From NCBI RefSeq assembly GCF_013410405.1, contig NZ_JACCFK010000001.1, positions 3,410,001 to 3,474,000 of the forward strand: a stretch of 64,000 bases of DNA, written 5' to 3'. The notes beneath the pieces were generated by a model that was not told the origin of the DNA, did not search any database, and saw only the letters and a list, made by a program, of their open reading frames with translations. Positions within the stretch are counted from its first letter, which is position 1, and each line of letters begins with the position of its first letter. This document shows positions 50,653 to 58,301 of the stretch, piece after piece. A program made the position numbers and the translations under genes. Source of the stretch: Amycolatopsis endophytica (GTDB lineage Bacteria > Actinomycetota > Actinomycetes > Mycobacteriales > Pseudonocardiaceae).

Positions 50653-51636
50653 ATGGATCACATGCGGGCGAGCCGACTGGTCTCCACCCTCCTGTTGCTG
50701 CAGAACCGGGGACGGATGACCGCGCGGGAGCTGGCCGACGAGCTCGAAGTGTCGGTGCGCACGGTGTACCGCGACATGGAATCGCTCAGCGCCGCCGGTA
50801 TCCCCGTCTACGCCGAACCCGGTCACGACGGTGGGTACGAACTGCTCGACGGCTACCGCACCCGGCTGACCGGGCTCACCGTGGGAGAAGCGGAGTCACT
50901 GTTCCTGACCGGGTTGCCCGGCGCCGCCGCCGATCTCGGGCTCGGCGCCGTGGTGACCGCCGCCCAGCTCAAACTCACGGCCGCGCTCCCGGTCGAGCTG
51001 CGCGACCGGGCCGGACGGATCTCGCAGCGGTTCCACCTCGACGCGGTGTCCTGGTACCAGGACGGTGACCACACGCCGCACCTGACGCTCGTCGCGGACG
51101 CGGTGTGGAACCAGCGCGAGGTGCGCCTGCGCTACGAGCGCTGGGCCGCGCCGCAGGAGGTGACCAGAACCGTGCAGCCCTACGGCCTGGTGCTCAAGGC
51201 GGGCCACTGGTACCTCGTGGCCCGCAGCGCGGGCGGGCTACGCACGTACCGGGTTTCCCGCATCCTCGACGCCGAGACACGGTCCGGGACCTTCGACCGG
51301 GAACCGGGATTCGACCTCGCCGGTTACTGGCAGGACTACCTGAGGAACTTCGACGCCCGACGGCACCAGCACACCGCGACCGTCCGGCTCTCCCGCGACG
51401 CCCTCACCCGCCTGCCGGACCTTCTGGAACCGGCCCTCGTCGAGGCCGCCCGCCGGACCGCGACCGAACCCGGCCCGGACGGCTGGATCGAGGTCACGCT
51501 TCCCGTCGAATCCGCCGAGCACACCCTGCCGGAACTCCTCAAACTCGGGGCGGACGCCGAAATCGTGGCACCAGAAGGATTCCGCGACCGCATCGCCGAA
51601 ATCGCCCGCGCCATGGCCCGGCTCTACCCGAGCTAG
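50653..51636 (+). CDS. HTH/WYL-domain transcriptional regulator (YafY-like)
   Basis: A 327-residue regulator. Its N-terminal winged helix (LVSTLLLLQNRGRMTARELADEL, VRTVYRDMESLSAAGIPV) is of the DeoR/YafY type. The WYL domain carries the signature Trp-Tyr-Leu triad in GHWYLVARS and the RTYRVSRI strand, followed by the WCX-like C-terminal region. It is divergent from the dehalogenase, and its own promoter region holds a perfect dyad, so it probably controls both genes. Confidence 0.93.
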   Translation: MDHMRASRLVSTLLLLQNRGRMTARELADELEVSVRTVYRDMESLSAAGIPVYAEPGHDGGYELLDGYRTRLTGLTVGEAESLFLTGLPGAAADLGLGAVVTAAQLKLTAALPVELRDRAGRISQRFHLDAVSWYQDGDHTPHLTLVADAVWNQREVRLRYERWAAPQEVTRTVQPYGLVLKAGHWYLVARSAGGLRTYRVSRILDAETRSGTFDREPGFDLAGYWQDYLRNFDARRHQHTATVRLSRDALTRLPDLLEPALVEAARRTATEPGPDGWIEVTLPVESAEHTLPELLKLGADAEIVAPEGFRDRIAEIARAMARLYPS

Positions 51637-51734
51637 CGTCAGGCCGTGTTCCGCCCGCCACGGGGTTTTGGTGGTTCCCTGCCCGGGAATGCACCCCTGG
51701 GATCGGTTCGATGCCGGGAACGACCAGGAGGGCC

Positions 51735-51974
51735 ATGTACACGCGTGAATTCGTCCGCGAGTTTCCCACCGTCCACCTGGCCATCGGCGTGGTGGGGAAC
51801 ATCGTCTTCTTCGTCGGCAGTGTGCTGTTCGTCTCGCCTTCGCTGGAGCTGCTCGCGATCTGGCTGTTCATCATCGGATCGTTCGGGATGATGCTCGGGG
51901 CCATCGGCCAGGCCGTCTACATCCACGAACGGCACCGGCTCAACGGCGCTCCAGGCCGGCGACCGGTGCGGTGA
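51735..51974 (+). CDS. YrhK-like small membrane protein
   Basis: A 79-residue protein with two helices: VVGNIVFFVGSVLFV and LLAIWLFIIGSFGMMLGAI, the pattern of the YrhK domain of unknown function. The ATG at 51735 follows CAGGAGG with only two bases between, which is short but the only visible site. A long perfect hairpin follows the stop. Isolated between a regulator and the fasciclin gene, with no functional clue. Confidence 0.7.
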   Translation: MYTREFVREFPTVHLAIGVVGNIVFFVGSVLFVSPSLELLAIWLFIIGSFGMMLGAIGQAVYIHERHRLNGAPGRRPVR

Positions 51975-51976
51975 AC

Positions 51977-52015
51977 GGCGCGAGCCCGGACCGGTGACCG
52001 GTCCGGGCTCGCGCC
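51977..52015. terminator. Perfect 18-bp bidirectional hairpin
   Basis: The arms 51977-51994 (GGCGCGAGCCCGGACCGG) and 51998-52015 are exact reverse complements with a TGA loop. It lies 3 bases after the YrhK-like stop and 9 bases before the end of the convergent fasciclin gene. Confidence 0.85.
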
Positions 52016-52023
52016 GGGTGGTG

Positions 52024-52692
52024 TTACTTGTTGGTGCCGGGGGTGAGGACGTTGTCGATGACGAAGACGGTGGCGTTCTTGGTGGGGATGTTGCCGCACA
52101 GCACCTTCGCGCCGTTGACGGTCATGTTCTCGCCGCTGCCTTCGATCTTGACCGGGCCGCCGTCGGTGTTCAGCGTCTCGACGCTGCCGGCGCCCTGCAG
52201 GCCCTGGGCGTCGTAGCGCTGCGGCACGACGTGGTACTGCAGGATCGGCGCGAGCTGCGACGGGTTCTGGGCCAGCTCGGTGAACTTGGCCTCGCCCAGC
52301 TTGTCGAAGGCCGCGTCGGCCGGGGCGAAGACGGTGATGGCTTCCTGGCTGTTGAGCGTGTCCACCAGGTTGGTGGCCTGCACCGCGGCGACCAGCTTGG
52401 TCAGCAGCGGGTTGGTGGAGGCGGCGCTGGCCACCGGCTGCGGGCCCATCGAGTCCAGCGAGCCGGGCTCGTTGCCCTGCGGCAGCTGGCCGCAGGCGGG
52501 GCCGAAGACGTCGGCGTTGGTGGTGACACCGGTGCCCATGCTGCTGGACATGGGTGCGGACATCGAGCTGGAGGGCGCCATCGAGCTGCTGGCCGTGTCG
52601 GAGGCGGAGTCCTCACCGCTGCTGCCGCAGGCGGCGAGGGAGAACATCGCGGCGGCGGCGAGGCCGGCTCCGGCGTAGCGGGCGGTCTTCAC
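52024..52692 (-). CDS. Fasciclin-domain lipoprotein (MPT70/83-like)
   Basis: A 222-residue exported lipoprotein. The lipobox is FSLAAC with lipidated C22; a Ser/Met-rich linker follows to about residue 55, then one FAS1 domain with TVFAPADAAFDKLG, YHVVPQRYDAQGL and IPTKNATVFVIDNVLTP. It resembles mycobacterial MPT83/MPT70, exported adhesion or signalling proteins of the SigK regulon. GTG start at 52692. A SigK-like promoter and an A-tract lie upstream, and an RskA gene is 2 kb away. Confidence 0.93.
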   Translation of the reverse strand: MKTARYAGAGLAAAAMFSLAACGSSGEDSASDTASSSMAPSSSMSAPMSSSMGTGVTTNADVFGPACGQLPQGNEPGSLDSMGPQPVASAASTNPLLTKLVAAVQATNLVDTLNSQEAITVFAPADAAFDKLGEAKFTELAQNPSQLAPILQYHVVPQRYDAQGLQGAGSVETLNTDGGPVKIEGSGENMTVNGAKVLCGNIPTKNATVFVIDNVLTPGTNK

Positions 52693-52760
52693 GAAGAATC
52701 ACTCCATTCAGGATGGACGCGGCCACGCGGGGTAGGGTGCGTGCCCTGCTGTCACCGGGT

Positions 52761-52810
52761 ATTCGGCGGCGGATCGCGTCCGGATTGGATCGACCGTGGA
52801 TTTTTTTTTT
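52761..52810 (-). promoter_or_regulatory. SigK-like promoter with upstream A-tract for the fasciclin gene
   Basis: On the minus strand CAATCC (52787-52782) is separated by 16 bases from CGAAT (52765-52761), close to the SigK consensus CCATCC-N16/17-CGAAT. A run of ten A (52810-52801) sits 13 bases upstream of the -35, where an UP element would lie. Confidence 0.7.
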
Positions 52811-54374
52811 ATTTGGCGGTGAAGGAGATGGTGTGCCAGCCGGTCGCGCCGTCGGGGACGGTCCCGGCACGCTCCTGGGTCTGGGTGTAGCCGGACCGGT
52901 CGCGCGCGCGGCAGGACACCTGGTGCGAGCCGGGGGGCACGGTGAGCTCGGCGTGCCACATCCGCCAGGTGTCCACATTGACCTCGGTGGACAGTGTCGC
53001 CTGCTGCCAGGGGCCGTTGTCCACCCGCACCTCGACGGCCGCGACGCCGGTGTGCTGCGCCCACGCCACCCCGGCCACGCGCACCGTCCCGGCGCCGACG
53101 GTGGCGAAGCCCTTCGGGGAGTCGATGCGGGACTGCGTTTTGATCGGCGCCTGCTCACCCCAGCCGCGTTGCAGCCAGTACGCCCGCCGCGCCTGCCAGG
53201 TGGTGACCTCCAGCTCGGTGACCCATTTGGTCGCCGAGACATAGCCGTAGAGCCCGGGGATGACCAGGCGCGCGGGAAACCCGTGTTCCAGCGGCAGCGG
53301 TTCCCCGTTCATGCCCAGCGCCAGCATGGCGCCGCGGTCGCGGTCCAGTGCCGCCGCCACCGGGGTACCCGAGGTCCACCCGTCCACGCTGGTCGAGAAC
53401 AGCTGTTCGGCCCCTGGCCGCACACCGGCCTCGTCGAGCAGGTCGGCCAGATCGACACCGACGAAGTTCGCGGTCGACACGTACGGCCCGCCGACCTCGT
53501 TGGACACGCACGTCATCGTGATGGTGCGCTCCACCAGCGGCCGGTCCCGGATGTCGGAGTAGCTGTAGACGCGTTCCCGCTCCACCATGCCGTGCAGGCG
53601 CAACGACCAGTCCTCGGTGCGCACCTGCGGCACCGTCAACGCGGTGTCCACCCGGTAGAACTCCCGGTTCGGCGTCACGAACGGCGGGGTCCCCAGAGCG
53701 GCGAAGTCCGCACCGGCCGGGATCGCCGGGGCCGTCCGCGCCGGCACCAGCCTGCCCACCGCCGTCCGCGACGAGGCCGCGTCCTTCGATCCGGCCAGCA
53801 GCTGACCACCGACTCCCGCCAGCGCGGACCCCACCACCACACCGGCCCCGGTGCTCAGGAACGTCCGCCGCGTCGTGCCCGTCGCGGCGGCAGCCATCCC
53901 GGGGCGGGCGGCGCGGTGCAGCGCCACGAACACACCCACACCGGCGAGCAGGCTCGCCACCGGCGCCAGCAAGGCCACGGTGTCCAGATCGGGCCGGGCG
54001 GCGACCGCGACCACCCCCACCACGCCGAACAGGGTGATCACCACCGCGCCCGGCCACACCGACCGGCGCGAAGCCGCCCCCGCCAGCGCGGAGACCACGA
54101 CCAGCACCACCGCCATCCCGCACAGCAGCACGAGTTTGTCGTGGGTGCCGAACGTGCGCACCGCGAAATCCTTCACCGGGCTCGGCGTCAGATCGATCGC
54201 CCCGTTGCCCACCGCCAGATAGGGCGAGGCGTTCACCGCGATCAGTCCCGCCACCAGGTGGCCGGCCGCCAGCGCCGCGAACAACGCCAGCACCCCGCAC
54301 AACGCCGCCTTCCACGCTCTCACCCGCCCGGGTGGCGCGGACCGTGTCTCGTGAGGCGTTCCGGTATCGGCCAT
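52809..54374 (-). CDS. Membrane-anchored molybdopterin-dependent oxidoreductase (sulfite-oxidase family)
   Basis: A 521-residue protein. About four helices occupy residues 18-150; a twin-arginine-like GTTRRTFLSTGAG starts a fifth hydrophobic segment, and the remainder is a periplasm-facing Mo-cofactor domain. The Moco-ligand Cys lies in TMTCVSNEVGGPYV; the Moco-dimerisation-like C-domain begins near VAGVAWAQHTGVAAVEV. It probably reduces or oxidises small sulfoxide or sulfite-like molecules. The RBS GGAGGT is only one base from the ATG at 54374, and a SigK-like promoter ends seven bases upstream, so the start could lie further in. Confidence 0.9.
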   Translation of the reverse strand: MADTGTPHETRSAPPGRVRAWKAALCGVLALFAALAAGHLVAGLIAVNASPYLAVGNGAIDLTPSPVKDFAVRTFGTHDKLVLLCGMAVVLVVVSALAGAASRRSVWPGAVVITLFGVVGVVAVAARPDLDTVALLAPVASLLAGVGVFVALHRAARPGMAAAATGTTRRTFLSTGAGVVVGSALAGVGGQLLAGSKDAASSRTAVGRLVPARTAPAIPAGADFAALGTPPFVTPNREFYRVDTALTVPQVRTEDWSLRLHGMVERERVYSYSDIRDRPLVERTITMTCVSNEVGGPYVSTANFVGVDLADLLDEAGVRPGAEQLFSTSVDGWTSGTPVAAALDRDRGAMLALGMNGEPLPLEHGFPARLVIPGLYGYVSATKWVTELEVTTWQARRAYWLQRGWGEQAPIKTQSRIDSPKGFATVGAGTVRVAGVAWAQHTGVAAVEVRVDNGPWQQATLSTEVNVDTWRMWHAELTVPPGSHQVSCRARDRSGYTQTQERAGTVPDGATGWHTISFTAK

Positions 54375-54381
54375 ACCTCCT

Positions 54382-54408
54382 GTTCGCGGCGGGCGCCCGC
54401 GGGTATTG
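54382..54408 (-). promoter_or_regulatory. Possible SigK-like promoter for the molybdopterin oxidoreductase
   Basis: On the minus strand CAATAC (54408-54403), 16 bases, then CGAAC (54386-54382). It is one base off the fasciclin and rskA versions in each box. Transcription from it would give an almost leaderless mRNA. Confidence 0.45.
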
Positions 54409-54428
54409 GTCCGGAGACGAGGGAAAAC

Positions 54429-54455
54429 CAATCCGCGGAGATCGACAAGCCGAAT
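54429..54455 (+). promoter_or_regulatory. SigK-like promoter for rskA
   Basis: CAATCC (54429-54434), 16 bases, then CGAAT (54451-54455), identical in both boxes and spacing to the promoter before the fasciclin gene. It lies 71 bases before the rskA start. Confidence 0.7.
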
Positions 54456-54526
54456 CACGGTCACGGGGTCCGCACGACGGGCGGCTTCCCACTGCTCTCG
54501 CGCCGGACCGAAGCGAAAGGACCCCC

Positions 54527-55234
54527 GTGGCTCCGCACCTGCACCTCCTTTCCGGCGCCTACGCCCTGGACGCACTGGGCCCCGACGAGCGCGCGCGGTT
54601 CGAAGAGCACCTCGGCGCCTGCCCGCCCTGTCGCGCGGAAGTCGCCGAGTTCCGCGCGACCGCGGCGCGGCTGGCTGCCGCCGTCACCGAAGAACCACCG
54701 TCCGGGATGAAGGGCGGAGTCCTGCGCCGCATCGCCAGGGTGCGCCAGTCCGCGCTCCGCCTGTGGCCACGTTCCCGTCGCCCGGCCCGCATCGCCGTGC
54801 TGGTCACCGCCGCCGCGGCTGTGGTCGCCGTGGTGCTCGGCGTCCAGAGCGCCGGTGAGCAACGCGCCCGGTTCGACGCCGCGCAGCAGCACCTGGCCGA
54901 GGTCAACACCGTGCTCGGCGCACCCGACGCGGCCACCCGGCAGGACGTCGACCAGGCGGACAAGGCCCGCGTCGTGGCCTCCCGAGCCCAGGGCAGGGCG
55001 GTGGTGCTGGCCGATCTGCCGCCGCTCGATCCCACGCGCACCTACCAGGTCTGGCTGCTGGGACCGGCCGGTGCGCGATCCGCGGGCCTGCTCACCGCCG
55101 ACGCCCCGCACCAGTGGCATCCGCTGCTCACGCCGCTGCCCGCGGACACCAACCGCGTCGCGATCACGGCGGAACCCGCGCCCGGCTCGGTGCAGCCCAC
55201 CACCCCCGCCGTCGCCATGGTGTTCCTCGACTGA
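54527..55234 (+). CDS. rskA: Anti-sigma-K factor RskA
   Basis: A 235-residue single-pass membrane anti-sigma factor. The cytoplasmic zinc-binding domain has HLGACPPC (HxxxCxxC) and the LSGAYALDALGPDERARFE start typical of RskA. One helix lies at about 92-111 (IAVLVTAAAAVVAVVLG), and the extracytoplasmic part is the RskA domain with RTYQVWLLGPAG and VAITAEPAPGS. It holds SigK inactive until cleaved. The GTG at 54527 follows GAAAGGA. Unusually, no sigK gene is adjacent, although SigK-like promoters precede this gene and its neighbours. Confidence 0.93.
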   Translation: MAPHLHLLSGAYALDALGPDERARFEEHLGACPPCRAEVAEFRATAARLAAAVTEEPPSGMKGGVLRRIARVRQSALRLWPRSRRPARIAVLVTAAAAVVAVVLGVQSAGEQRARFDAAQQHLAEVNTVLGAPDAATRQDVDQADKARVVASRAQGRAVVLADLPPLDPTRTYQVWLLGPAGARSAGLLTADAPHQWHPLLTPLPADTNRVAITAEPAPGSVQPTTPAVAMVFLD

Positions 55235-55269
55235 GTTTTCGGACGCATCCTGGCCGCGGGCCGACCGAA

Positions 55270-55936
55270 CGCGCGGTGTTGATCTCACCGTTGACGCCCT
55301 GGGGAAAGAACCGCCGGAGCCGTTGGCGTCCGTCGGCGCGACGTTCGCCTGGCCCTTGGCGTCGACGACGCCCTGGTCCAGGTCGGTCGTACCGTCCAGG
55401 CTGTCGCGCGCGTCGGACAACGTGACCGATGCCTGCCGCAGATCGTGGGTGAACAGGCCCGTGCCGGGCAGCCCGTTCCCGCTTTCCACGAGCGCACTGC
55501 GGATGTTTCCGGCGTGGTAAGCCTCCACGGCCAGGATCCCGGCCGCGGCCTGCAGGTAGGTCTTGTTCGAGATCAGCGGTGCCGCTCCCTTGTAGGCGGT
55601 GACCCCGACGTCTTCGAACAGGAAAGCGGCGAGCAGGAAGTTCTTCTCACAGGCGAAGGCGTCGAAGGTGTGCCCCGGCTTGACGAGTCCCGCCGCCGCT
55701 CCCAGCGCCGTTCGCAGGAACGCCACGTGCTCGCTGATCTGGGCCTCGGCTCCGGCCGCCGCGGTGGCCCGGCCCGGCGCTGCCGCGGCGACGCCACCAC
55801 CTCCGACCGCGCCCAGGGCGCCCGCCCCGGCCACGCCGAGACCACTCAGACCGGCTGCTTGGAGAAGTCGCCGCCGGTCCCGCTCGTTCCCGGCACTGCG
55901 GTTGATCATCCGTGCCGCGAAATTCCCACCGAACAC
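55270..55936 (-). pseudogene. Ferritin-like (DUF4439/desiccation-type) Tat protein, C-terminally damaged
   Basis: A GTG at 55936 with AGGGAG upstream opens a protein with a twin-arginine signal (RDRRRLLQAAGLSGLG) and a ferritin-like helical domain (EHVAFLRTALGAAAG, CEKNFLLAAFLFEDVGVTAYKGAA, VEAYHAGNIRSAL). After NVAPTDANG the frame departs. The family's usual ending (GGFFPxGxNG) appears in another frame at about 55280-55315, with ~25-30 residues missing between. The original frame then runs on without a stop antisense to rskA. The core helices remain, so a shortened product might still fold. Confidence 0.7.
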
Positions 55937-56167
55937 TGATTCACTCCCTGCGTCACACAGGCGACCCCTGGTGGTGCGCATTGCCGGTCCGACAGGACGA
56001 AGGCGGGGTCCGACGATCCTCGACCCCCGGGGTCGGAGTGGCCGGGTCACGGATGGGTGTGTTCGGCGAGTATCGCCCGACAGCGGCGCCGTTCGTGGCC
56101 ACGGCCTCGGGTGCCACCGCACCGAGAACAGACCCTGCCCGGTCCGGAAACAGAAACGAATCGTCTG

Positions 56168-56375
56168 ATGGGTACGATTCGCCGACTGATGGCCGCCAGC
56201 GCGCTCGCGGTGCCGCTGAGCCTGGGTGCCTGGGCATCGCCCCGGCCGACACCTACTCCGACCACGGTGCGACCGTCGGCGCGGACGGCGTCAGCTTCGA
56301 CAGCACGCCACCACCGGCGACGGTGGGCACGGGAACGGCCACGACGGTCTCCTGGGCGGGCTGCTCGGCCTGTGA
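56168..56375 (+). pseudogene. Small secreted Gly/His-rich protein, two frameshifts
   Basis: The ATG at 56168 starts a signal peptide (MGTIRRLMAASALAVPLSL). Shifting frame once gives GIAPADTYSDHGATVGADGVSFDST, and once more gives TTGDGGHGNGHDGLLGGLLGL followed by TGA at 56373. Each part looks like a piece of one actinobacterial secreted small protein, but they lie in three frames. Either a double-frameshift pseudogene or sequence errors. Confidence 0.55.
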
Positions 56376-56444
56376 CCGATGCGCGCCAGTCTCGACACGA
56401 CGGACGGGTGGTGACCAGTGAGCCGCCACCCGTCCGCCGTGTGG

Positions 56445-58301
56445 TCAGAACGGCAGTCGCAGGGACAGGGCGTCCCGGATGGGGGCGTTCGCGACCCGTA
56501 CGGCGTCCAGTTCGGACGGGGACAGGGCGCGGCGGTAGAGGCGGACCTCGTCCATCGAGCCGGTCAGGCCGTGGACGCCGTCGAGGCGGCGGCCGAGCCA
56601 GAACTGGAACGACACGGTCTGCGTGACCGAACCCGCGGCCGCGGGACCGGAGGCCACCACGGCGCCGTCGACGGACAAGCGCAGTTCGCCGCCGATCCGT
56701 TGCAGCGCCACGAAATGCCACTGCTGGTCGTTGTAGGCGCCGGCCGAGGTGATCTGCTTCGTGCCCGCGGCGGTGGTCATCGACGCGATCAGGCGGTTCG
56801 CGCCCGGCTCGCCGCGCAGCCAGAGCTGGGGTGCGGTCGAGCCCATGCCACCCATCCAGAAGAACACCTGGTCATCGGTCGACTCGCCGTAGCGGACCCA
56901 GCCGGTCCAGGTGAAGTCCGAGGACCCGACCAGTTGCGCGCTGTCGTACGGGACGCGCACGAAGTCGTCCACACCGTCGAGTGAGACGCCGCTGCCGAAG
57001 CGGCCTGCCGCGCGGGAAGGGCCGCCTACGAGGTAGGCGTCGGAGTGCCGGCCGGACACGTCCCGCGTCGTCGGGCCCGCCGAGTTGCGCCAGCCGAGCA
57101 CGTCTTCGCCGAAGCGGGCGAAGCGGATTTCGTCTCGGGCGTCCACGGGGCCGCCTTCGTACATCAGGCCGATCTCGGTCGTCCGGGCATTCCTCCCGCT
57201 GATCTGCACCATGTCCGAATAGCCCGACCACTCGTCGGTGACCCGGGTGCCCTGCTCGGCGTTCTCCCAGGACCGGCCGCCGTCGTAGGACGAGCGGATC
57301 ATCATCCACCGCCGCCGGTCGGTGTCCGACGGCGAGGCGAACAGGATGCGGTCCGGCCCCGGCCGGTCCAGGCGCAGCAGCGAACCCTGCACGATCGGCG
57401 TCACCAGGTCCGGGATCGTGGTGAAGTCCCTGCTGAACGTCTCGCCACCGTCCCGGCTGAGCGCGTAGTCACGGTTGCCGATGCCGGTACCGCCCTGCTC
57501 GCGCCCGCCGGCGTAGACGGTGCCGTCGGCCAGCTCGACGACGCTGATCTCCTGCGGTTTCTGACCGAAGGTGCCGCCCGCCGGGAACGCGTAGCTGTCC
57601 GTGGCGCCGATGTGCCAGGTCGTGCCGTGGTCGTCGCTGTAGACCAGCGCACCGAAGTTCTCCACCGGGTCGGCGCCCTCGGCGGTCTCCCCGTTCACCC
57701 CGAACACCAGGCGACCGCGGTGCGGGCCCTTGGTGAGCTGGATGCCGTGCACCGGACCGGTGGCGTACCACGCGTTCCACTCCGGCCTGGTGGCCTGCGA
57801 ACCGATGTCCACGGGCGCCGACCAGGTGCGGCCGTCGTCGTCGCTGTACTGCACGTGCGGGGTGCGGGCGCACGGCACCGCGCAGCCCTTGCCGTCGGTG
57901 CGCCCGGCGTTGTACGTGGTGATCAGGACGATGCGGCCGGTCTGCTGGTCGACGATCGGCACCGGGTTGCCGTGCGTGTCACCGTCGCCCGGGTTGACGA
58001 TCTGCATCGGCGACCACGTCCTGCCGCCGTCGGTGGAACGTTTGAGCACGAGGTCGATGTCACCGGCGTCGCCGCAGTCGTTGACCCGGCCCTCGGCGAA
58101 GGCCAGCAGCGTGCCGTGGGCGGATTTGACGATGGCGGGGATGCGGAAGCAGAAGTAGCCCTGTTCGACGTGCGGGTTGAACAGCGCCTGCTGGTCGAAG
58201 CCGGGTCTGGCGGTGTCGGCGGAGGCGGTGCCCCCGAGTAGTCCGGCGAGCAGTACCGCTACCAGGAGCGGGACCGTTCGCCACGCTGCGGACGATCTCA
58301 T
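56445..58301 (-). CDS. Secreted sialidase (GH33) with C-terminal LamG-like domain
   Basis: A 618-residue exported exo-sialidase. The signal peptide ends near residue 28. The catalytic beta-propeller has the FRIP motif (52-55, Arg of the triad), five Asp-boxes (STDGGRTW, SDDDGRTW, SDDHGTTW, SRDGGETF, SYDGGRSW), a nucleophile-region Tyr in WSGYSDM and catalytic Glu in FGQKPQEISVVEL. Residues ~430-600 form a concanavalin/LamG-like glycan-binding domain (SLDGVDDFVRVPY, FTWTGWVRYG, GSMDEVRLYRRAL). Start overlaps the GH42 stop by four bases. It removes terminal sialic acid outside the cell. Confidence 0.95.
   Translation of the reverse strand: MRSSAAWRTVPLLVAVLLAGLLGGTASADTARPGFDQQALFNPHVEQGYFCFRIPAIVKSAHGTLLAFAEGRVNDCGDAGDIDLVLKRSTDGGRTWSPMQIVNPGDGDTHGNPVPIVDQQTGRIVLITTYNAGRTDGKGCAVPCARTPHVQYSDDDGRTWSAPVDIGSQATRPEWNAWYATGPVHGIQLTKGPHRGRLVFGVNGETAEGADPVENFGALVYSDDHGTTWHIGATDSYAFPAGGTFGQKPQEISVVELADGTVYAGGREQGGTGIGNRDYALSRDGGETFSRDFTTIPDLVTPIVQGSLLRLDRPGPDRILFASPSDTDRRRWMMIRSSYDGGRSWENAEQGTRVTDEWSGYSDMVQISGRNARTTEIGLMYEGGPVDARDEIRFARFGEDVLGWRNSAGPTTRDVSGRHSDAYLVGGPSRAAGRFGSGVSLDGVDDFVRVPYDSAQLVGSSDFTWTGWVRYGESTDDQVFFWMGGMGSTAPQLWLRGEPGANRLIASMTTAAGTKQITSAGAYNDQQWHFVALQRIGGELRLSVDGAVVASGPAAAGSVTQTVSFQFWLGRRLDGVHGLTGSMDEVRLYRRALSPSELDAVRVANAPIRDALSLRLPF

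Noticed and set aside
52801-52810. T-run as an intrinsic terminator on the plus strand
   Set aside because: No plus-strand gene ends there and no stem precedes it; it fits better as an upstream A-tract for the minus-strand promoter.
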